Notes: generated from the letters alone by a model not told the origin. Shown: positions 16,584 through 26,588, counted from the stretch's first letter. The stretch is DNA of 64,000 nt from Kosakonia radicincitans DSM 16656 (GCF_000280495.2 NZ_CP018016.1:310001-374000); one strand, 5' to 3'. Translations and numbers: made by a program.

Positions 16584-17900
16584 ATGACAACGTTACGGCA
16601 TACCGCTTTGGGTCTGGCTATGGGGTTAGTTTTTGCAGGCAACGCCATGGCTGCAACCACCATTCCGTTCTGGCATTCGATGGAAGGGGAGTTAGGTAAA
16701 GAAGTTGACTCCCTGGCGCAACGTTTCAATGACACACACCCGGATTACAAAATTGTTCCGGTCTACAAAGGCAACTATGAGCAGAGCCTGAGCGCAGGTA
16801 TCGCTGCGTTCCGTACCGGTAACGCGCCTGCCATTTTGCAGGTTTATGAAGTGGGTACCGCCACCATGATGGCGTCCAAAGCTATCAAGCCGGTGTATCA
16901 GGTGTTTAAAGATGCCGGTATCAACTTTGATGAAAGCCAGTTCGTACCGACCGTTGCCGGTTATTACACCGATTCTAAATCCGGTCATCTGCTTTCTCAG
17001 CCGTTTAACAGCTCCACGCCGGTGCTGTACTACAACAAAGATGCCTTCAAAAAAGCCGGTTTAGATCCGGAGCAGCCGCCGAAAACCTGGCAGGATCTGG
17101 CCGCTTACACCGAGAAGCTGAAAGCGGCCGGAATGAAATGCGGTTACGCCAGCGGCTGGCAGGGCTGGATCCAGATTGAAAACTTCAGCGCCTGGCACGG
17201 TCTGCCGGTGGCGACCAAAAATAACGGTTTCGACGGTACTGATGCGGTGCTGGAGTTCAACAAGCCGGAGCAGGTGAAACATATCGCCATGCTGGAAGAG
17301 ATGAACAAGAAGGGCGATTTCAGCTACTTCGGGCGTAAAGACGAATCCACCGAGAAGTTCTACAACGGTGATTGCGCCATTACCACGGCTTCTTCTGGCT
17401 CGCTGGCGGATATTCGTCACTACGCCAAATTCAACTACGGCGTGGGCATGATGCCTTACGACGCTGACGTGAAAGGCGCGCCGCAGAACGCCATCATTGG
17501 CGGAGCCAGCCTGTGGGTGATGCAGGGCAAAGATAACGCGACCTACAAAGGCGTGGCGCAGTTCCTCGACTTCCTGACGAAACCGGAAATTGCTGCCGAA
17601 TGGCACCAGAAAACCGGTTACCTGCCGATCACCACTGCCGCTTACGATTTGACCCGCAAGCAGGGTTTCTATGACAAAAATCCGGGGGCTGATATCGCTA
17701 CGCGTCAGATGCTGAACAAGCCGCCGTTGGCGTTCACCAAAGGTCTGCGTCTGGGCAACATGCCGCAGATCCGCAGTGTTGTCGATGAAGAGCTGGAAAG
17801 CGTGTGGACCGGTAAGAAAACCCCGCAACAGGCGCTGGATTCTGCCGTTGAGCGTGGTAACCAGCTGCTGCGCCGTTTCGAGCAGTCAACGAAGTCCTAA
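16584..17900 (+). CDS. ugpB: sn-glycerol-3-phosphate periplasmic binding protein UgpB
   Basis: UgpB binds sn-glycerol-3-phosphate and glycerophosphodiesters such as glycerophosphocholine and passes them to UgpAEC. The 438-residue precursor has a signal peptide ending about residue 23 ([10 protein letters not shown]) and the mature start [19 protein letters not shown], typical of family 1 solute-binding proteins. Length equals E. coli (438). GAGAGATCACA precedes the ATG. The Pho boxes upstream place the operon under phosphate-starvation control. A REP-like hairpin region separates it from ugpA, which often lets the binding protein be made in excess. Confidence 0.96.
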   Translation: MTTLRHTALGLAMGLVFAGNAMAATTIPFWHSMEGELGKEVDSLAQRFNDTHPDYKIVPVYKGNYEQSLSAGIAAFRTGNAPAILQVYEVGTATMMASKAIKPVYQVFKDAGINFDESQFVPTVAGYYTDSKSGHLLSQPFNSSTPVLYYNKDAFKKAGLDPEQPPKTWQDLAAYTEKLKAAGMKCGYASGWQGWIQIENFSAWHGLPVATKNNGFDGTDAVLEFNKPEQVKHIAMLEEMNKKGDFSYFGRKDESTEKFYNGDCAITTASSGSLADIRHYAKFNYGVGMMPYDADVKGAPQNAIIGGASLWVMQGKDNATYKGVAQFLDFLTKPEIAAEWHQKTGYLPITTAAYDLTRKQGFYDKNPGADIATRQMLNKPPLAFTKGLRLGNMPQIRSVVDEELESVWTGKKTPQQALDSAVERGNQLLRRFEQSTKS

Positions 17901-17908
17901 TGTAGAAA

Positions 17909-17976
17909 TGCCGGGTGGCGGCTTTGCCTTACCCGGCCTGCACATGCTTGCAGGCTGAATAAGCGGAGCGCCACCC
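17909..17976. repeat. REP/BIME-type palindromes between ugpB and ugpA
   Basis: GCCGGGTGGCGGCTTTGCC followed by TTACCCGGC (17911-17938) is a REP-like palindrome. A partial inverted unit, AAGCGGAGCGCCACCCG, lies at about 17960-17976. Such elements commonly protect upstream mRNA from 3' decay. Confidence 0.6.
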
Positions 17977-18001
17977 GACACGGTTCAGGAAGCAAATCGC
18001 A

Positions 18002-18889
18002 ATGTCATCATCCCGTCCGGTGTTCCGCTCGCGCTGGCTGCCCTATTTGCTGGTTGCCCCGCAACTGGTTATCACCATTATTTTCTTTATCTGGCCTGCG
18101 GGCGAAGCGTTGTGGTACTCGGTACAAAGCGTGGATCCGTTCGGGCTTTCCAGCCAGTTTGTCGGGCTGGACAACTTTATCGCGCTGTTTCATGACGGCT
18201 ATTATCTGGATTCGTTCTGGACCACGATGCGTTTTAGCGCGCTGGTGACCTTTAGCGGCCTGTTTGTCTCGCTGTTTTTTGCGGCGCTGGTGGACAACGT
18301 GGTGCGCGGCAGCCGTATCTACCAGACGCTGATGCTGCTGCCTTATGCGGTTGCGCCAGCCGTTGCCGCCGTACTGTGGATCTTCCTGTTTAACCCCGGG
18401 CGCGGGTTGATTACCCATTTTCTGGAACAGTTCGGCTACAACTGGAACCACGCGCAAAACAGCGGCCAGGCGATGTTTCTGGTGGTTTTTACCTCGGTGT
18501 GGCAGCAGATCAGCTACAACTTCCTGTTCTTTTTCGCTGCGTTGCAATCGATTCCCCGCTCGCTGGTCGAGGCGGCGGCTATTGATGGCGCCGGGCCGGT
18601 TCGCCGCTTCTTCAAACTGTCGCTGCCCCTCATCGCGCCGGTCAGTTTCTTCCTGCTGGTGGTGAACCTCGTTTACGCCTTCTTCGATACCTTCCCGGTG
18701 ATTGATGCCGCGACCGCTGGTGGCCCGGTGCAGGCAACCACGACGTTGATTTATAAGATCTACCGCGAAGGGTTTGTCGGCCTGGATCTTTCTGCTTCGG
18801 CGGCGCAGTCGGTGGTGCTGATGGTGCTGGTAATTGTGCTGACGGTTATCCAGTTTCGCTATGTTGAACGTAAGGTGCGCTACCAATGA
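18002..18889 (+). CDS. ugpA: sn-glycerol-3-phosphate ABC permease UgpA
   Basis: UgpA is one of the two membrane subunits of the importer. The 295-residue protein has six predicted helices, beginning [20 protein letters not shown]. The EAA loop [20 protein letters not shown], which couples to the ATPase UgpC, is present. Length agrees with E. coli (295). It overlaps ugpE by 4 bases. Confidence 0.96.
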   Translation: MSSSRPVFRSRWLPYLLVAPQLVITIIFFIWPAGEALWYSVQSVDPFGLSSQFVGLDNFIALFHDGYYLDSFWTTMRFSALVTFSGLFVSLFFAALVDNVVRGSRIYQTLMLLPYAVAPAVAAVLWIFLFNPGRGLITHFLEQFGYNWNHAQNSGQAMFLVVFTSVWQQISYNFLFFFAALQSIPRSLVEAAAIDGAGPVRRFFKLSLPLIAPVSFFLLVVNLVYAFFDTFPVIDAATAGGPVQATTTLIYKIYREGFVGLDLSASAAQSVVLMVLVIVLTVIQFRYVERKVRYQ

Positions 18890-19731
18890 TTGAGAATCGC
18901 CCCGGACTGGCGCTGTTCAGCCATATCATGCTTATTCTCGGTGTCGTCGTGGTGCTGTTTCCGCTATATGTCGCCTTCGTGACCGCGACGCTGGATATCA
19001 ACGCCGTCTATGACACGCCGATGACCTTAATTCCTGGCACTCACCTGTGGGAAAACCTGCGCAACATCTGGATGAACGGCGTCGGCGTAAACAGCGCGCC
19101 ATTCTGGCTGATGCTGACCAACAGCTTCATCATGGCGCTGGCGATCACGGTGGGCAAAATCACGGTGTCGATGCTGTCGGCTTTCGCTATCGTCTGGTTC
19201 CGCTTTCCGCTGCGTAACCTCTTCTTCTGGATGATTTTCATCACCTTAATGCTGCCGGTCGAGGTGCGTATTTTCCCGACGGTGGAAGTGATCGCCAACC
19301 TGAAGATGCTCGACAGCTACACCGGTCTAACGTTGCCGCTGATGGCGTCGGCCACCGCGACATTCCTGTTCCGCCAGTTCTTTATGACCCTGCCGGATGA
19401 GCTGCTGGAAGCCGCGCGCATTGATGGCGCCTCGCCAATGCGTTTTTTCCGCGACATTGTGCTGCCGCTTTCCAAAACCAACCTGGCTGCACTGTTCGTG
19501 ATCACTTTTATCTACGGCTGGAACCAGTATTTGTGGCCGCTGCTGATTATCAACGACGTCAACCTCGGCACTGCCGTAGCGGGCGTGAAAGGCATGATTG
19601 CCAGCGGTGAAGGCACCACGCAATGGAACCAGGTGATGGCAGCGATGCTGCTGACGTTGATCCCCCCGGTCGTTATCGTTTTAGCCATGCAGCGCGCGTT
19701 TGTGCGTGGTTTAGTGGACAGTGAGAAATAA
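18886..19731 (+). CDS. ugpE: sn-glycerol-3-phosphate ABC permease UgpE
   Basis: UgpE is the second membrane subunit. The 281-residue protein carries an EAA loop, [20 protein letters not shown], and ends in a final helix and a short tail (VRGLVDSEK). Length equals E. coli UgpE (281). Its ATG overlaps the ugpA stop, and ugpC begins one base after its stop. Confidence 0.96.
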   Translation: MIENRPGLALFSHIMLILGVVVVLFPLYVAFVTATLDINAVYDTPMTLIPGTHLWENLRNIWMNGVGVNSAPFWLMLTNSFIMALAITVGKITVSMLSAFAIVWFRFPLRNLFFWMIFITLMLPVEVRIFPTVEVIANLKMLDSYTGLTLPLMASATATFLFRQFFMTLPDELLEAARIDGASPMRFFRDIVLPLSKTNLAALFVITFIYGWNQYLWPLLIINDVNLGTAVAGVKGMIASGEGTTQWNQVMAAMLLTLIPPVVIVLAMQRAFVRGLVDSEK

Positions 19732-19732
19732 G

Positions 19733-20806
19733 ATGGCAGGTTTAAAATTACAGGCTGTAACCAAAAGCTGGGACAGCGGCAAAACGCAGGTAATTCAACC
19801 GCTGACGCTGGACGTCGCGGACGGTGAATTTATCGTGATGGTTGGCCCGTCGGGCTGCGGGAAATCAACGTTGCTGCGTATGGTTGCCGGGCTGGAGCGC
19901 GTCTCCAGCGGCGATATCTGGATCGACACCCAGCGCGTGACCGAAAAGGAGCCGAAAGATCGCGGTATTGCGATGGTGTTCCAGAACTATGCGCTCTACC
20001 CGCATATGAGTGTGGAAGAGAACATGGCGTGGGGGCTGAAAATCCGCGGTATGGGCAAAGCGCACATTGCCGGTCGGGTGGCGGAGGCGGCGCGTATTCT
20101 TGAACTGGATGGTTTGTTGAAGCGCCGTCCGCGCGAGTTGTCCGGTGGTCAGCGTCAGCGCGTGGCGATGGGTCGCGCTATTGTGCGCGATCCGGCGGTG
20201 TTTCTCTTTGATGAACCGCTGTCGAACCTCGATGCTAAATTGCGCGTGCAGATGCGTCTGGAGTTACAACAACTGCACCGCCGCCTGAACACCACTTCGC
20301 TGTATGTCACGCACGATCAGGTTGAAGCGATGACGCTGGCACAACGCGTGCTGGTGATGAATAAAGGCGTTGCTGAACAAATCGGAACGCCAGTGGAAGT
20401 GTATGAAAAACCCGCCAGCCGTTTTGTGGCGAGCTTTATCGGCAGCCCGGCGATGAACCTGCTGGAGGGCCGCATCAATAGCGAGGGCACCCATTTTGAA
20501 CTGGGAAGCGGTATGGCGCTGCCGATCAACTGGTACTACCGCGGCTACGCCGGGCGCAAAATGACGCTGGGTATCCGCCCGGAACATATTGCGTTAAGCT
20601 CACAGGCCGAAGGTGGCGTTCCGCTGGTGATGGAGACGCTGGAGATGCTCGGCGCAGACAACCTGGCGCACGGCCGCTGGGGCGAGCAGAAGCTGGTGGT
20701 TCGCTTATCGCATCACGAACGCCCGGCTGCGGGCAGCACGTTGTGGCTGCATCTGCCGGAAAATCACCTGCACTTATTTGATGGTGAAACAGGACAACGC
20801 GTATGA
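19733..20806 (+). CDS. ugpC: sn-glycerol-3-phosphate ABC ATPase UgpC
   Basis: UgpC powers the Ugp importer. The 357-residue protein has Walker [10 protein letters not shown] (38-46), Q loop [14 protein letters not shown], signature [15 protein letters not shown], Walker [17 protein letters not shown] and a C-terminal MalK-like regulatory domain (from about 240, including TLGIRPEHI). In E. coli, transport by Ugp is inhibited by internal phosphate. The start at 19733 matches the E. coli N-terminus [12 protein letters not shown]. It overlaps ugpQ by 4 bases. Confidence 0.96.
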   Translation: MAGLKLQAVTKSWDSGKTQVIQPLTLDVADGEFIVMVGPSGCGKSTLLRMVAGLERVSSGDIWIDTQRVTEKEPKDRGIAMVFQNYALYPHMSVEENMAWGLKIRGMGKAHIAGRVAEAARILELDGLLKRRPRELSGGQRQRVAMGRAIVRDPAVFLFDEPLSNLDAKLRVQMRLELQQLHRRLNTTSLYVTHDQVEAMTLAQRVLVMNKGVAEQIGTPVEVYEKPASRFVASFIGSPAMNLLEGRINSEGTHFELGSGMALPINWYYRGYAGRKMTLGIRPEHIALSSQAEGGVPLVMETLEMLGADNLAHGRWGEQKLVVRLSHHERPAAGSTLWLHLPENHLHLFDGETGQRV

Positions 20807-21543
20807 GTAACTGGCCTTATCCCCATATTGTCGCCCATCGCGGCGGCGGGAAACTGGCTCCGGAAAACACGCTGGCGGCAATCGACGTCGGCGCGAGTTA
20901 CGGGCATACCATGATTGAGTTCGATGCCAAGTTGTCGAAAGACGGCGAGATTTTCCTGCTGCATGACGACAACCTTGAGCGTACCAGCAATGGCTGGGGC
21001 GTGGCGGGCGAACTGGCGTGGAGTGATTTGCTGAAAGTGGATGCCGGCGGCTGGTTTAGCGGCGAATTCAAAGGCGAGCCGCTGCCGCTGCTTTCGCAGG
21101 TGGCGGAGCGTTGCCGCCAGCACGGCATGATGGCGAATATCGAAATCAAACCCACCACCGGCACCGGTCCGCTGACCGGCAAAGTGGTGGCGCTGGCCGC
21201 CCGCGAATTGTGGGCAGGCATGACCTCGCCCTTGCTCTCTTCGTTTGAAATCGATGCGCTGGAAGCCGCTCAGCAAGCCGCGCCGGAACTGCCGCGCGGC
21301 CTGTTGCTTGACGAGTGGCGCGATGACTGGCAGGAACTGACCACGCGCCTCGGATGCGTCTCCATCCATCTCAATCACAAGCTGTTGGATGAAGCGCGAG
21401 TGCGCATGCTGCGCGACGCGGGCTTACGCATTCTGGTTTACACCGTAAACCAACCCGCGCGCGCTGCCGAGCTGTTGCGCTGGGGTGTGGACAGCATCTG
21501 CACCGATAAAATCGACGATATCGGGCCGAACTTCCGTTATTGA
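20803..21543 (+). CDS. ugpQ: Cytosolic glycerophosphodiester phosphodiesterase UgpQ
   Basis: UgpQ hydrolyses glycerophosphodiesters brought in by Ugp to glycerol-3-phosphate and an alcohol. The 246-residue GDPD-fold protein shows [16 protein letters not shown], the metal-binding [18 protein letters not shown] and NIEIKP. There is no signal peptide, consistent with cytoplasmic action. E. coli UgpQ has 247 residues. It ends ugpBAECQ, and its last 7 bases overlap the 3' end of convergent yhhA. Confidence 0.95.
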   Translation: MSNWPYPHIVAHRGGGKLAPENTLAAIDVGASYGHTMIEFDAKLSKDGEIFLLHDDNLERTSNGWGVAGELAWSDLLKVDAGGWFSGEFKGEPLPLLSQVAERCRQHGMMANIEIKPTTGTGPLTGKVVALAARELWAGMTSPLLSSFEIDALEAAQQAAPELPRGLLLDEWRDDWQELTTRLGCVSIHLNHKLLDEARVRMLRDAGLRILVYTVNQPARAAELLRWGVDSICTDKIDDIGPNFRY

Positions 21544-21953
21544 GAGGTGGTCGACGGCGGCGTGCTTTGCAGCATGTTGCCGTTTTGACTCTGCGGCAGC
21601 ATATGCTGCTGCGTCGTCATCCCGCCAGAAGCCGTTCCGCCGCTTAACATTCCGCTACCGGTATTTGGCAGCACTTGCTGGCCCTGGTTAAGCGCGCCGG
21701 GCTGCGCCTGTTTAATCCGCTGTGAGTTGTTATTCATTTGCGTTTGCAGATTTTGCTGTTGCAGGCGGCTTTGCGTCTGCTGTTGCTGCCTCAGCATGCC
21801 CTGCTGCTGTTGCTGCTGGTTGAGCATTTGCGTCTGCATCCGCTGCTGGCTGGGGATCACATATCCCGGCTGGTTTGGGTTATTCGTCGGGTTTAGCGGC
21901 TGTGCAAAGGCGCTAAAAGGCAGCAGAGCCGCCAGAATCAGTAAATGTTTCAT
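21537..21953 (-). CDS. yhhA: Gln-rich periplasmic protein YhhA (DUF2756)
   Basis: The 138-residue protein has a clear signal peptide ([18 protein letters not shown]). A long Gln/Met/Asn-rich stretch follows ([20 protein letters not shown] and more), giving a coiled or disordered low-complexity protein. It matches E. coli YhhA (146 residues; DUF2756), whose function is unknown. The 3' end overlaps ugpQ by 7 bases. It diverges from ggt, with GAGGGAACA (reversed) as a good ribosome site. Confidence 0.88.
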   Translation of the reverse strand: MKHLLILAALLPFSAFAQPLNPTNNPNQPGYVIPSQQRMQTQMLNQQQQQQGMLRQQQQTQSRLQQQNLQTQMNNNSQRIKQAQPGALNQGQQVLPNTGSGMLSGGTASGGMTTQQHMLPQSQNGNMLQSTPPSTTSQ

Positions 21954-22076
21954 CGTTGTTCCCTCCTGTTGAGGCTTCCTTTCAGTTTACTTGCTTTCAT
22001 TCATGAAAATGATTTTTTAAGAGTTGTGAACCAGGCTTAAGCGGGAACTGTAGCCCCTTACCTGGGAGTAACGACG

Positions 22077-23837
22077 ATGATGAAACAGAAGTTTGCGCGT
22101 TGGATGCTGATTGCCGCGCTGACAGCGGGAGGGTGTTTTAGCGTTGCGGCTGCGCCGCCAGAAGGGCAGGCAACCGCGCCGCCGCCGGTCTCGTACGGTG
22201 TTGAAGCCGATGTCTTCCACCCGGTGGTTGCGAAGCAAGGCATGGTGGCTTCGGTAGATGAAGCCGCGACGCGCGTCGGCGTCGATATTCTGAAGCAGGG
22301 TGGTAATGCCGTTGATGCGGCCGTCGCAGTGGGTTATGCGCTGGCGGTCACGCATCCGCAGGCCGGTAATCTCGGCGGCGGCGGTTTTATGTTGATTCGT
22401 ACCAAAGAGGGGAAGGTCACGGCGATCGATTTCCGGGAAATGGCGCCCGCCGCCGCCACGCGCGATATGTTCCTCGACGATCAGGGTAACCCGGACAGCA
22501 AAAAATCCCTGACCTCACATCTGGCATCCGGGACGCCCGGCACGGTGGCAGGTTTCTCAATGGCGCTGGAAAAGTACGGTACGCTGCCGCTGAAGAAAGT
22601 GGTGCAGCCGGCCATTAAACTGGCGAAGCAGGGTTTTGTGGTCAACGATGCGCTGGCGAACGATCTGAAAACCTACGGCAGTGAAGTGCTGCCAAATCAT
22701 GAAAACAGTAAAGCGATCTTCTGGAAGGATGGCGAACCGCTGAAAAAGGGCGACAAACTGGTGCAGAGCAATCTGGCCAGAAGCCTGGAGATGATTGCGG
22801 AAAAAGGGCCGGACGCCTTCTACAAAGGCGCTATCGCTGAGCAAATCGCCCAGCAGATGAGCAAAAACGGCGGGCTTATCACCAAAGAAGATTTAGCTAA
22901 TTACAAAGCCGTGGAGCGCACGCCGATCAGCGGCGACTACCGCGGCTATCAGGTTTACTCCATGCCGCCGCCCTCTTCCGGCGGGATCCATATCGTTGAG
23001 ATCCTCAATATTCTGGAGAACTTCGATCTGGCGAAATATGGCTTTGGTAGCGCCGATGCCATACAGGTGATGACCGAAGCGGAGAAATACGCCTATGCTG
23101 ATCGCTCCGAATATCTCGGCGATCCGGACTTCGTCAAAGTGCCGTGGCAGGCGCTGACCAACAAAGCGTATGCCAAATCGATCGCCGCACAGATTGATCT
23201 CAATAAAGCCCGCCCTTCCAGCCAGATCCGCCCTGGCAAGCTCGAACCCTACGAGAGCAACCAAACCACGCACTATTCGGTGGTGGATAAAGAGGGCACG
23301 GCGGTGGCCGTCACCTATACCCTGAATACGGTTTTTGGCACCGGTATTGTGGCCGGTAATACCGGCATCCTGATGAACAACGAAATGGATGACTTCTCCG
23401 CCAAACCCGGTGTGCCAAACGTGTATGGTCTGGTAGGCGGCGATGCGAACGCGGTTGGGCCGGGCAAACGGCCGCTGTCGTCGATGTCGCCAACCATTGT
23501 GCTGAAAGACGGTAAAACCTGGCTGGTGACCGGCAGCCCTGGCGGCAGCCGGATTATTACCACGGTGCTGCAAATGGTGGTGAATTCCATTGATTTCGGG
23601 ATGAACGTCGCGGAAGCCACCAACGCACCGCGCTTCCACCATCAATGGTTGCCGGATGAGCTGCGCGTCGAAAAAGGCTTTAGCCCGGATACGCTGAAAC
23701 TGCTGGAACAGAGAGGGCAAAAAGTGGCGGTGAAGGAGGCGATGGGCAGCACGCAGAGCATTATGGTGGCGCCGGACGGTACACTGTATGGCGCGTCGGA
23801 CCCGCGCTCGGTGGATGATTTAACGGCCGGATATTGA
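22077..23837 (+). CDS. ggt: Periplasmic gamma-glutamyltranspeptidase Ggt
   Basis: Ggt cleaves the gamma-glutamyl bond of glutathione and related peptides in the periplasm. The 586-residue precursor begins with a signal peptide (WMLIAALTAGGCFSVAAA). It self-cleaves before a threonine in NQTTHYSVVDK; the first Thr, residue 397 here, corresponds to Thr391 of E. coli. Substrate-binding motifs PLSSMSPTIV and GSPGGSRIITT are present. GGGAGTAACG precedes the start; a second ATG follows immediately. It converges on yhhY. The yrh genes and insertion sequence found downstream of ggt in E. coli K-12 are absent. Confidence 0.96.
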   Translation: MMKQKFARWMLIAALTAGGCFSVAAAPPEGQATAPPPVSYGVEADVFHPVVAKQGMVASVDEAATRVGVDILKQGGNAVDAAVAVGYALAVTHPQAGNLGGGGFMLIRTKEGKVTAIDFREMAPAAATRDMFLDDQGNPDSKKSLTSHLASGTPGTVAGFSMALEKYGTLPLKKVVQPAIKLAKQGFVVNDALANDLKTYGSEVLPNHENSKAIFWKDGEPLKKGDKLVQSNLARSLEMIAEKGPDAFYKGAIAEQIAQQMSKNGGLITKEDLANYKAVERTPISGDYRGYQVYSMPPPSSGGIHIVEILNILENFDLAKYGFGSADAIQVMTEAEKYAYADRSEYLGDPDFVKVPWQALTNKAYAKSIAAQIDLNKARPSSQIRPGKLEPYESNQTTHYSVVDKEGTAVAVTYTLNTVFGTGIVAGNTGILMNNEMDDFSAKPGVPNVYGLVGGDANAVGPGKRPLSSMSPTIVLKDGKTWLVTGSPGGSRIITTVLQMVVNSIDFGMNVAEATNAPRFHHQWLPDELRVEKGFSPDTLKLLEQRGQKVAVKEAMGSTQSIMVAPDGTLYGASDPRSVDDLTAGY

Positions 23838-23842
23838 ATGAT

Positions 23843-23867
23843 TTCCCTCTCCCGCAGGGAGAGGGAA
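23843..23867. terminator. Palindrome between convergent ggt and yhhY
   Basis: TTCCCTCTCCC (23843-23853), loop GCA and GGGAGAGGGAA (23857-23867) form a perfect 11-bp stem in the 34-base gap. There is no T run, so it may act as a transcript end or stability hairpin. A related palindrome lies at 60202-60229. Confidence 0.55.
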
Positions 23868-23871
23868 TGGC

Positions 23872-24363
23872 TTAGGCTTTCATGCGCGCCATAAAGTACG
23901 AATCGACAAACTCACCGTTACGCAGCGCATAACGTTTTCCGGTGCCTTCAATTTCAAAACCGAATTTACGGTACACCGCCAGCGCCGGAGCATTATCGAC
24001 AAACACGGTTAGCTCAATTCTGTCGATGCGCAGCCAGTTGTCGCACAGGTTGATCATCTCGCGCATCAGCGCGCTGGCGACGCCACGGTTATGAAACGCC
24101 GACGAAACCGCCATGCCAAAGGTGGCAACGTGGCTGCGGCGCGGGTTTTGTTCCACCATCAGCGTCAGGTTTCCGGCCAGTTGATTATCAATGCAGGCGA
24201 CCAGTTGACGGCGTCCTGGCTGTGGTTTCAGGCGATCTTCCCAGAGTTCGGCAGGTGGATGCGGTAGCTGTAGCAGGTTGTGATACACCTCAGGTAGCGC
24301 ATAGAACTGACGTAAATCTTCGGCATCGCGCGCTTCGGCATGGCGTATCACTATCTCACTCAT
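23872..24363 (-). CDS. yhhY: GNAT-family N-acetyltransferase YhhY
   Basis: The 163-residue GNAT protein starts MSEIVIRHAEARDAEDLRQF. It has the acetyl-CoA-binding segment HNRGVASALMREMINLCDNW and a C-terminal LAVYRKFGFEIEGTGKRYAL. E. coli YhhY (162 residues) acetylates certain amino acids and related compounds, but its physiological role is unclear. The start at 24363 was preferred over a longer in-frame ATG, because GGAG lies upstream and the N-terminus matches the family. It diverges from ryhB. Confidence 0.9.
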   Translation of the reverse strand: MSEIVIRHAEARDAEDLRQFYALPEVYHNLLQLPHPPAELWEDRLKPQPGRRQLVACIDNQLAGNLTLMVEQNPRRSHVATFGMAVSSAFHNRGVASALMREMINLCDNWLRIDRIELTVFVDNAPALAVYRKFGFEIEGTGKRYALRNGEFVDSYFMARMKA

Positions 24364-24456
24364 CCTGCTTCTCCATTTGGTTAGGTTTACCCATACCTTC
24401 CGGGCTTTCATAAAAAGCGTCAACTGCCATTTTTTGCAAAAAGGTGTAGACAAGTG

Positions 24457-24480
24457 CGAATGATAATGATTATTATTGCC
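24457..24480. promoter_or_regulatory. Fur box of the ryhB promoter
   Basis: GCGAATGATAATGATTATTA matches the Fur consensus GATAATGATAATCATTATC well and lies immediately upstream of the small RNA start. Fur-Fe(II) repression of ryhB is established in E. coli. Confidence 0.85.
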
Positions 24481-24482
24481 AT

Positions 24483-24576
24483 GCATTCAGGGAAACCGTT
24501 GCGGTAATCCTGAAAGCACGACATTGCTCACATTGCTTCCAGTATTTCTTAGCCAGCCGCGTGCTGGCTTTTTTTT
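24483..24576 (+). ncRNA. ryhB: Iron-responsive small RNA RyhB
   Basis: The stretch CTGAAAGCACGACATTGCTC followed by ACATTGCTTCCAGTATT matches the conserved RyhB core. It ends in the terminator AGCCAGCCGCGTGCTGGCT plus eight T residues. RyhB pairs with mRNAs of iron-using proteins, with Hfq, when iron is scarce. The position between yhhY and yhhX and the upstream Fur box agree with E. coli. The 5' stem-loop (GCATTCAGGGAAACCGTTGC) differs from E. coli while the pairing region is kept. The exact 5' end is inferred from the Fur box and alignment. Confidence 0.93.
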
Positions 24577-24677
24577 GCCTGTCATTTGCCGACGGCGGCC
24601 TTTTGAGAAAAGGGCGAGGGGCACGGCTTTCGAAGTTGCGCTATGGTAGTGACAGTCACCTCAACAAGGACTGGATC

Positions 24678-25715
24678 ATGACTCTACATTGCGCATTTAT
24701 CGGGTTTGGCAAAAGCACGACCCGTTATCATCTTCCTTATGTTCTCAACCGGAAAGCGAGCTGGAATGTGGCGCACATCTTTCGCCGCCATGCAAAACCG
24801 GAAGAACAACATCCCGCGTATCAACATATTCATTTCACCAGCGATCTGGACGACATCCTGCTCGATCCGCAGGTAAAACTGGTGATTGTCTGTACTCACG
24901 CCGACAGCCATTTCGACTATGCGAAGCGCGCGCTGGAAGCAGGGAAAAACGTGCTGGTGGAGAAGCCGTTTACCCCGACGATGGCGGAAGCGATCGCGTT
25001 GTTTGAACTGGCGAAAAGCAAGGGTCTGACGGTCTCTCCGTACCAGAACCGCCGTTTTGACTCCTGCTTCCTGACCGCTAAAAAAGCGATCGAAAGCGGT
25101 AAGCTCGGCAATATTATTGAAATTGAAAGCCACTTTGACTATTACCGCCCGGTGGCGGAAACCAAACCCGGCTTGCCGCAGGATGGCTCATTTTATGGCC
25201 TCGGCGTGCACACCATGGACCAGATTATCTCGCTGTTTGGTCGTCCCGATCATGCGGCCTACGATATTCGCAGCCTGCGCAACAAGGCCAATCCGGACGA
25301 TACCTTTGAAGCTCAGCTCTTCTACGGCGATTTAAAAGCCATCGTGAAAACCAGCCATCTGGTAAAAATCGATTACCCGAAATTTATTGTGCATGGCACG
25401 AAAGGGTCGTTTATCAAATACGGTATCGATCAGCAGGAAACCAGCCTGAAAGCCAATATCATGCCGGGGGAACCAGGCTTTGCCGCTGACGACAGTATTG
25501 GCATTCTGGAGTATGTGAATGCGGCGGGCGAAACGGTTCGCGAAGAGGTTGCGCCGGAAACCGGCGACTATGGCCGCGTCTATGATGCGCTCTATCAAAC
25601 GTTGACAACCGGGGCGCCAAATTACGTCAAGGAATCTGAAGTTCTCACCAACCTTGAGTTGCTCGAACGCGCCTTTGAGCAGGCCTCTCCGGCCACGATA
25701 ACCCTCGCGAAATAA
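24678..25715 (+). CDS. yhhX: Gfo/Idh/MocA-family oxidoreductase YhhX
   Basis: The 345-residue protein has an N-terminal NAD(P)-binding fold (CAFIGFGKSTTRYHLPYVL) and the family EKP motif (NVLVEKPFTPTM), followed by the C-terminal alpha/beta domain (GLGVHTMDQIISLFGRPDHA). Length equals E. coli YhhX (345). The substrate is unknown. The ATG at 24678 follows AAGGA; the longer frame upstream would run into the RyhB terminator. Confidence 0.93.
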   Translation: MTLHCAFIGFGKSTTRYHLPYVLNRKASWNVAHIFRRHAKPEEQHPAYQHIHFTSDLDDILLDPQVKLVIVCTHADSHFDYAKRALEAGKNVLVEKPFTPTMAEAIALFELAKSKGLTVSPYQNRRFDSCFLTAKKAIESGKLGNIIEIESHFDYYRPVAETKPGLPQDGSFYGLGVHTMDQIISLFGRPDHAAYDIRSLRNKANPDDTFEAQLFYGDLKAIVKTSHLVKIDYPKFIVHGTKGSFIKYGIDQQETSLKANIMPGEPGFAADDSIGILEYVNAAGETVREEVAPETGDYGRVYDALYQTLTTGAPNYVKESEVLTNLELLERAFEQASPATITLAK

Positions 25716-25725
25716 GTACAAATGG

Positions 25726-25762
25726 CTCCTCTGTGATTGTTCATTTTTTTTGAACAGAGGAG
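25726..25762 (+). other. Hairpin with a T-rich loop between yhhX and yhhW
   Basis: CTCCTCTGT (25726-25734) pairs with ACAGAGGAG (25754-25762) around a loop that contains TTCATTTTTTTTGAA. A competing hairpin (TGTTCA 25738-25743 with TGAACA 25751-25756) shares the same ACA. It may be the yhhX transcript end or a structure in the yhhW leader. Confidence 0.4.
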
Positions 25763-25838
25763 TCAATTTTCACCCTCTATGATTGCCTGTCGTTTGCGTC
25801 CACACTTACCCCATCGAAAACATACGGGGGTAAAAAAG

Positions 25839-26534
25839 ATGATCTATTTACGTAAAGCAAACGACCGCGGCCACGCAAATCATGGTTGGCTGGATTCCTG
25901 GCATAGCTTCTCTTTTGCCGATTATTACGATCCGAATTTCATGGGTTTCTCGGCTCTTCGCGTGATTAACGATGACGTGATCGATCCGGGCCAGGGGTTT
26001 GGCACGCATCCGCACAAAGACATGGAAATCCTGACCTACGTGCTGGAAGGCGCAGTTGAACACCAGGACAGCATGGGCAATAAAGAGCAGGTGCCCGCCG
26101 GTGAATTCCAGATTATGAGTGCTGGTACCGGGGTGCGTCACTCTGAGTACAACCCGAGCGACACCGATCGTCTGCGTCTGTACCAAATCTGGATCATTCC
26201 GGAAAAAACAGGTATCACGCCACGTTACGAACAGCGCCGCTTCGACGCCCTGCAGGGCAAACAGCTTGTGCTTTCGCCGGATGCCCGCGACGGTTCGCTG
26301 AAAGTGAATCAGGATATGGAACTGTACCGCTGGGCGCTGTTGAAAGATGAGCAGTCTGTCCATCAGATTGCCGCCGAACGCCGCGTCTGGATCCAGGTGG
26401 TGAAAGGCAGCGTGACCATTAATGGCACCAAAGCGACGACCAGTGATGGTCTGGCAATCTGGGACGAGCAGGCTATTTCGGTTCATGCCGACAGCGACAG
26501 TGAAATTCTGCTGTTCGATTTGCCGCCGGTTTGA
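25839..26534 (+). CDS. yhhW: Pirin-family quercetinase-like protein YhhW
   Basis: The 231-residue bicupin is a pirin. The metal ligands are His57, His59, His101 and Glu103, in GTHPHKDMEILT and GTGVRHSEYN. The E. coli protein has 231 residues and shows quercetin 2,3-dioxygenase activity in vitro; its cellular substrate is unknown. The ATG at 25839 gives the family N-terminus MIYLRKANDRG. Confidence 0.93.
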   Translation: MIYLRKANDRGHANHGWLDSWHSFSFADYYDPNFMGFSALRVINDDVIDPGQGFGTHPHKDMEILTYVLEGAVEHQDSMGNKEQVPAGEFQIMSAGTGVRHSEYNPSDTDRLRLYQIWIIPEKTGITPRYEQRRFDALQGKQLVLSPDARDGSLKVNQDMELYRWALLKDEQSVHQIAAERRVWIQVVKGSVTINGTKATTSDGLAIWDEQAISVHADSDSEILLFDLPPV

Positions 26535-26556
26535 TCTGATTTAGTTGAATAAATAA

Positions 26557-26588
26557 CGCAACCTTTCGGTTATTACCGGAAGGTTGCG
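26557..26588. terminator. Strong hairpin between yhhW and gntR
   Basis: CGCAACCTT (26557-26565) pairs with AAGGTTGCG (26580-26588), extended by CGGT/ACCG around loop TATT. No T run follows on the plus strand, so termination is possible but unproven. Confidence 0.45.
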
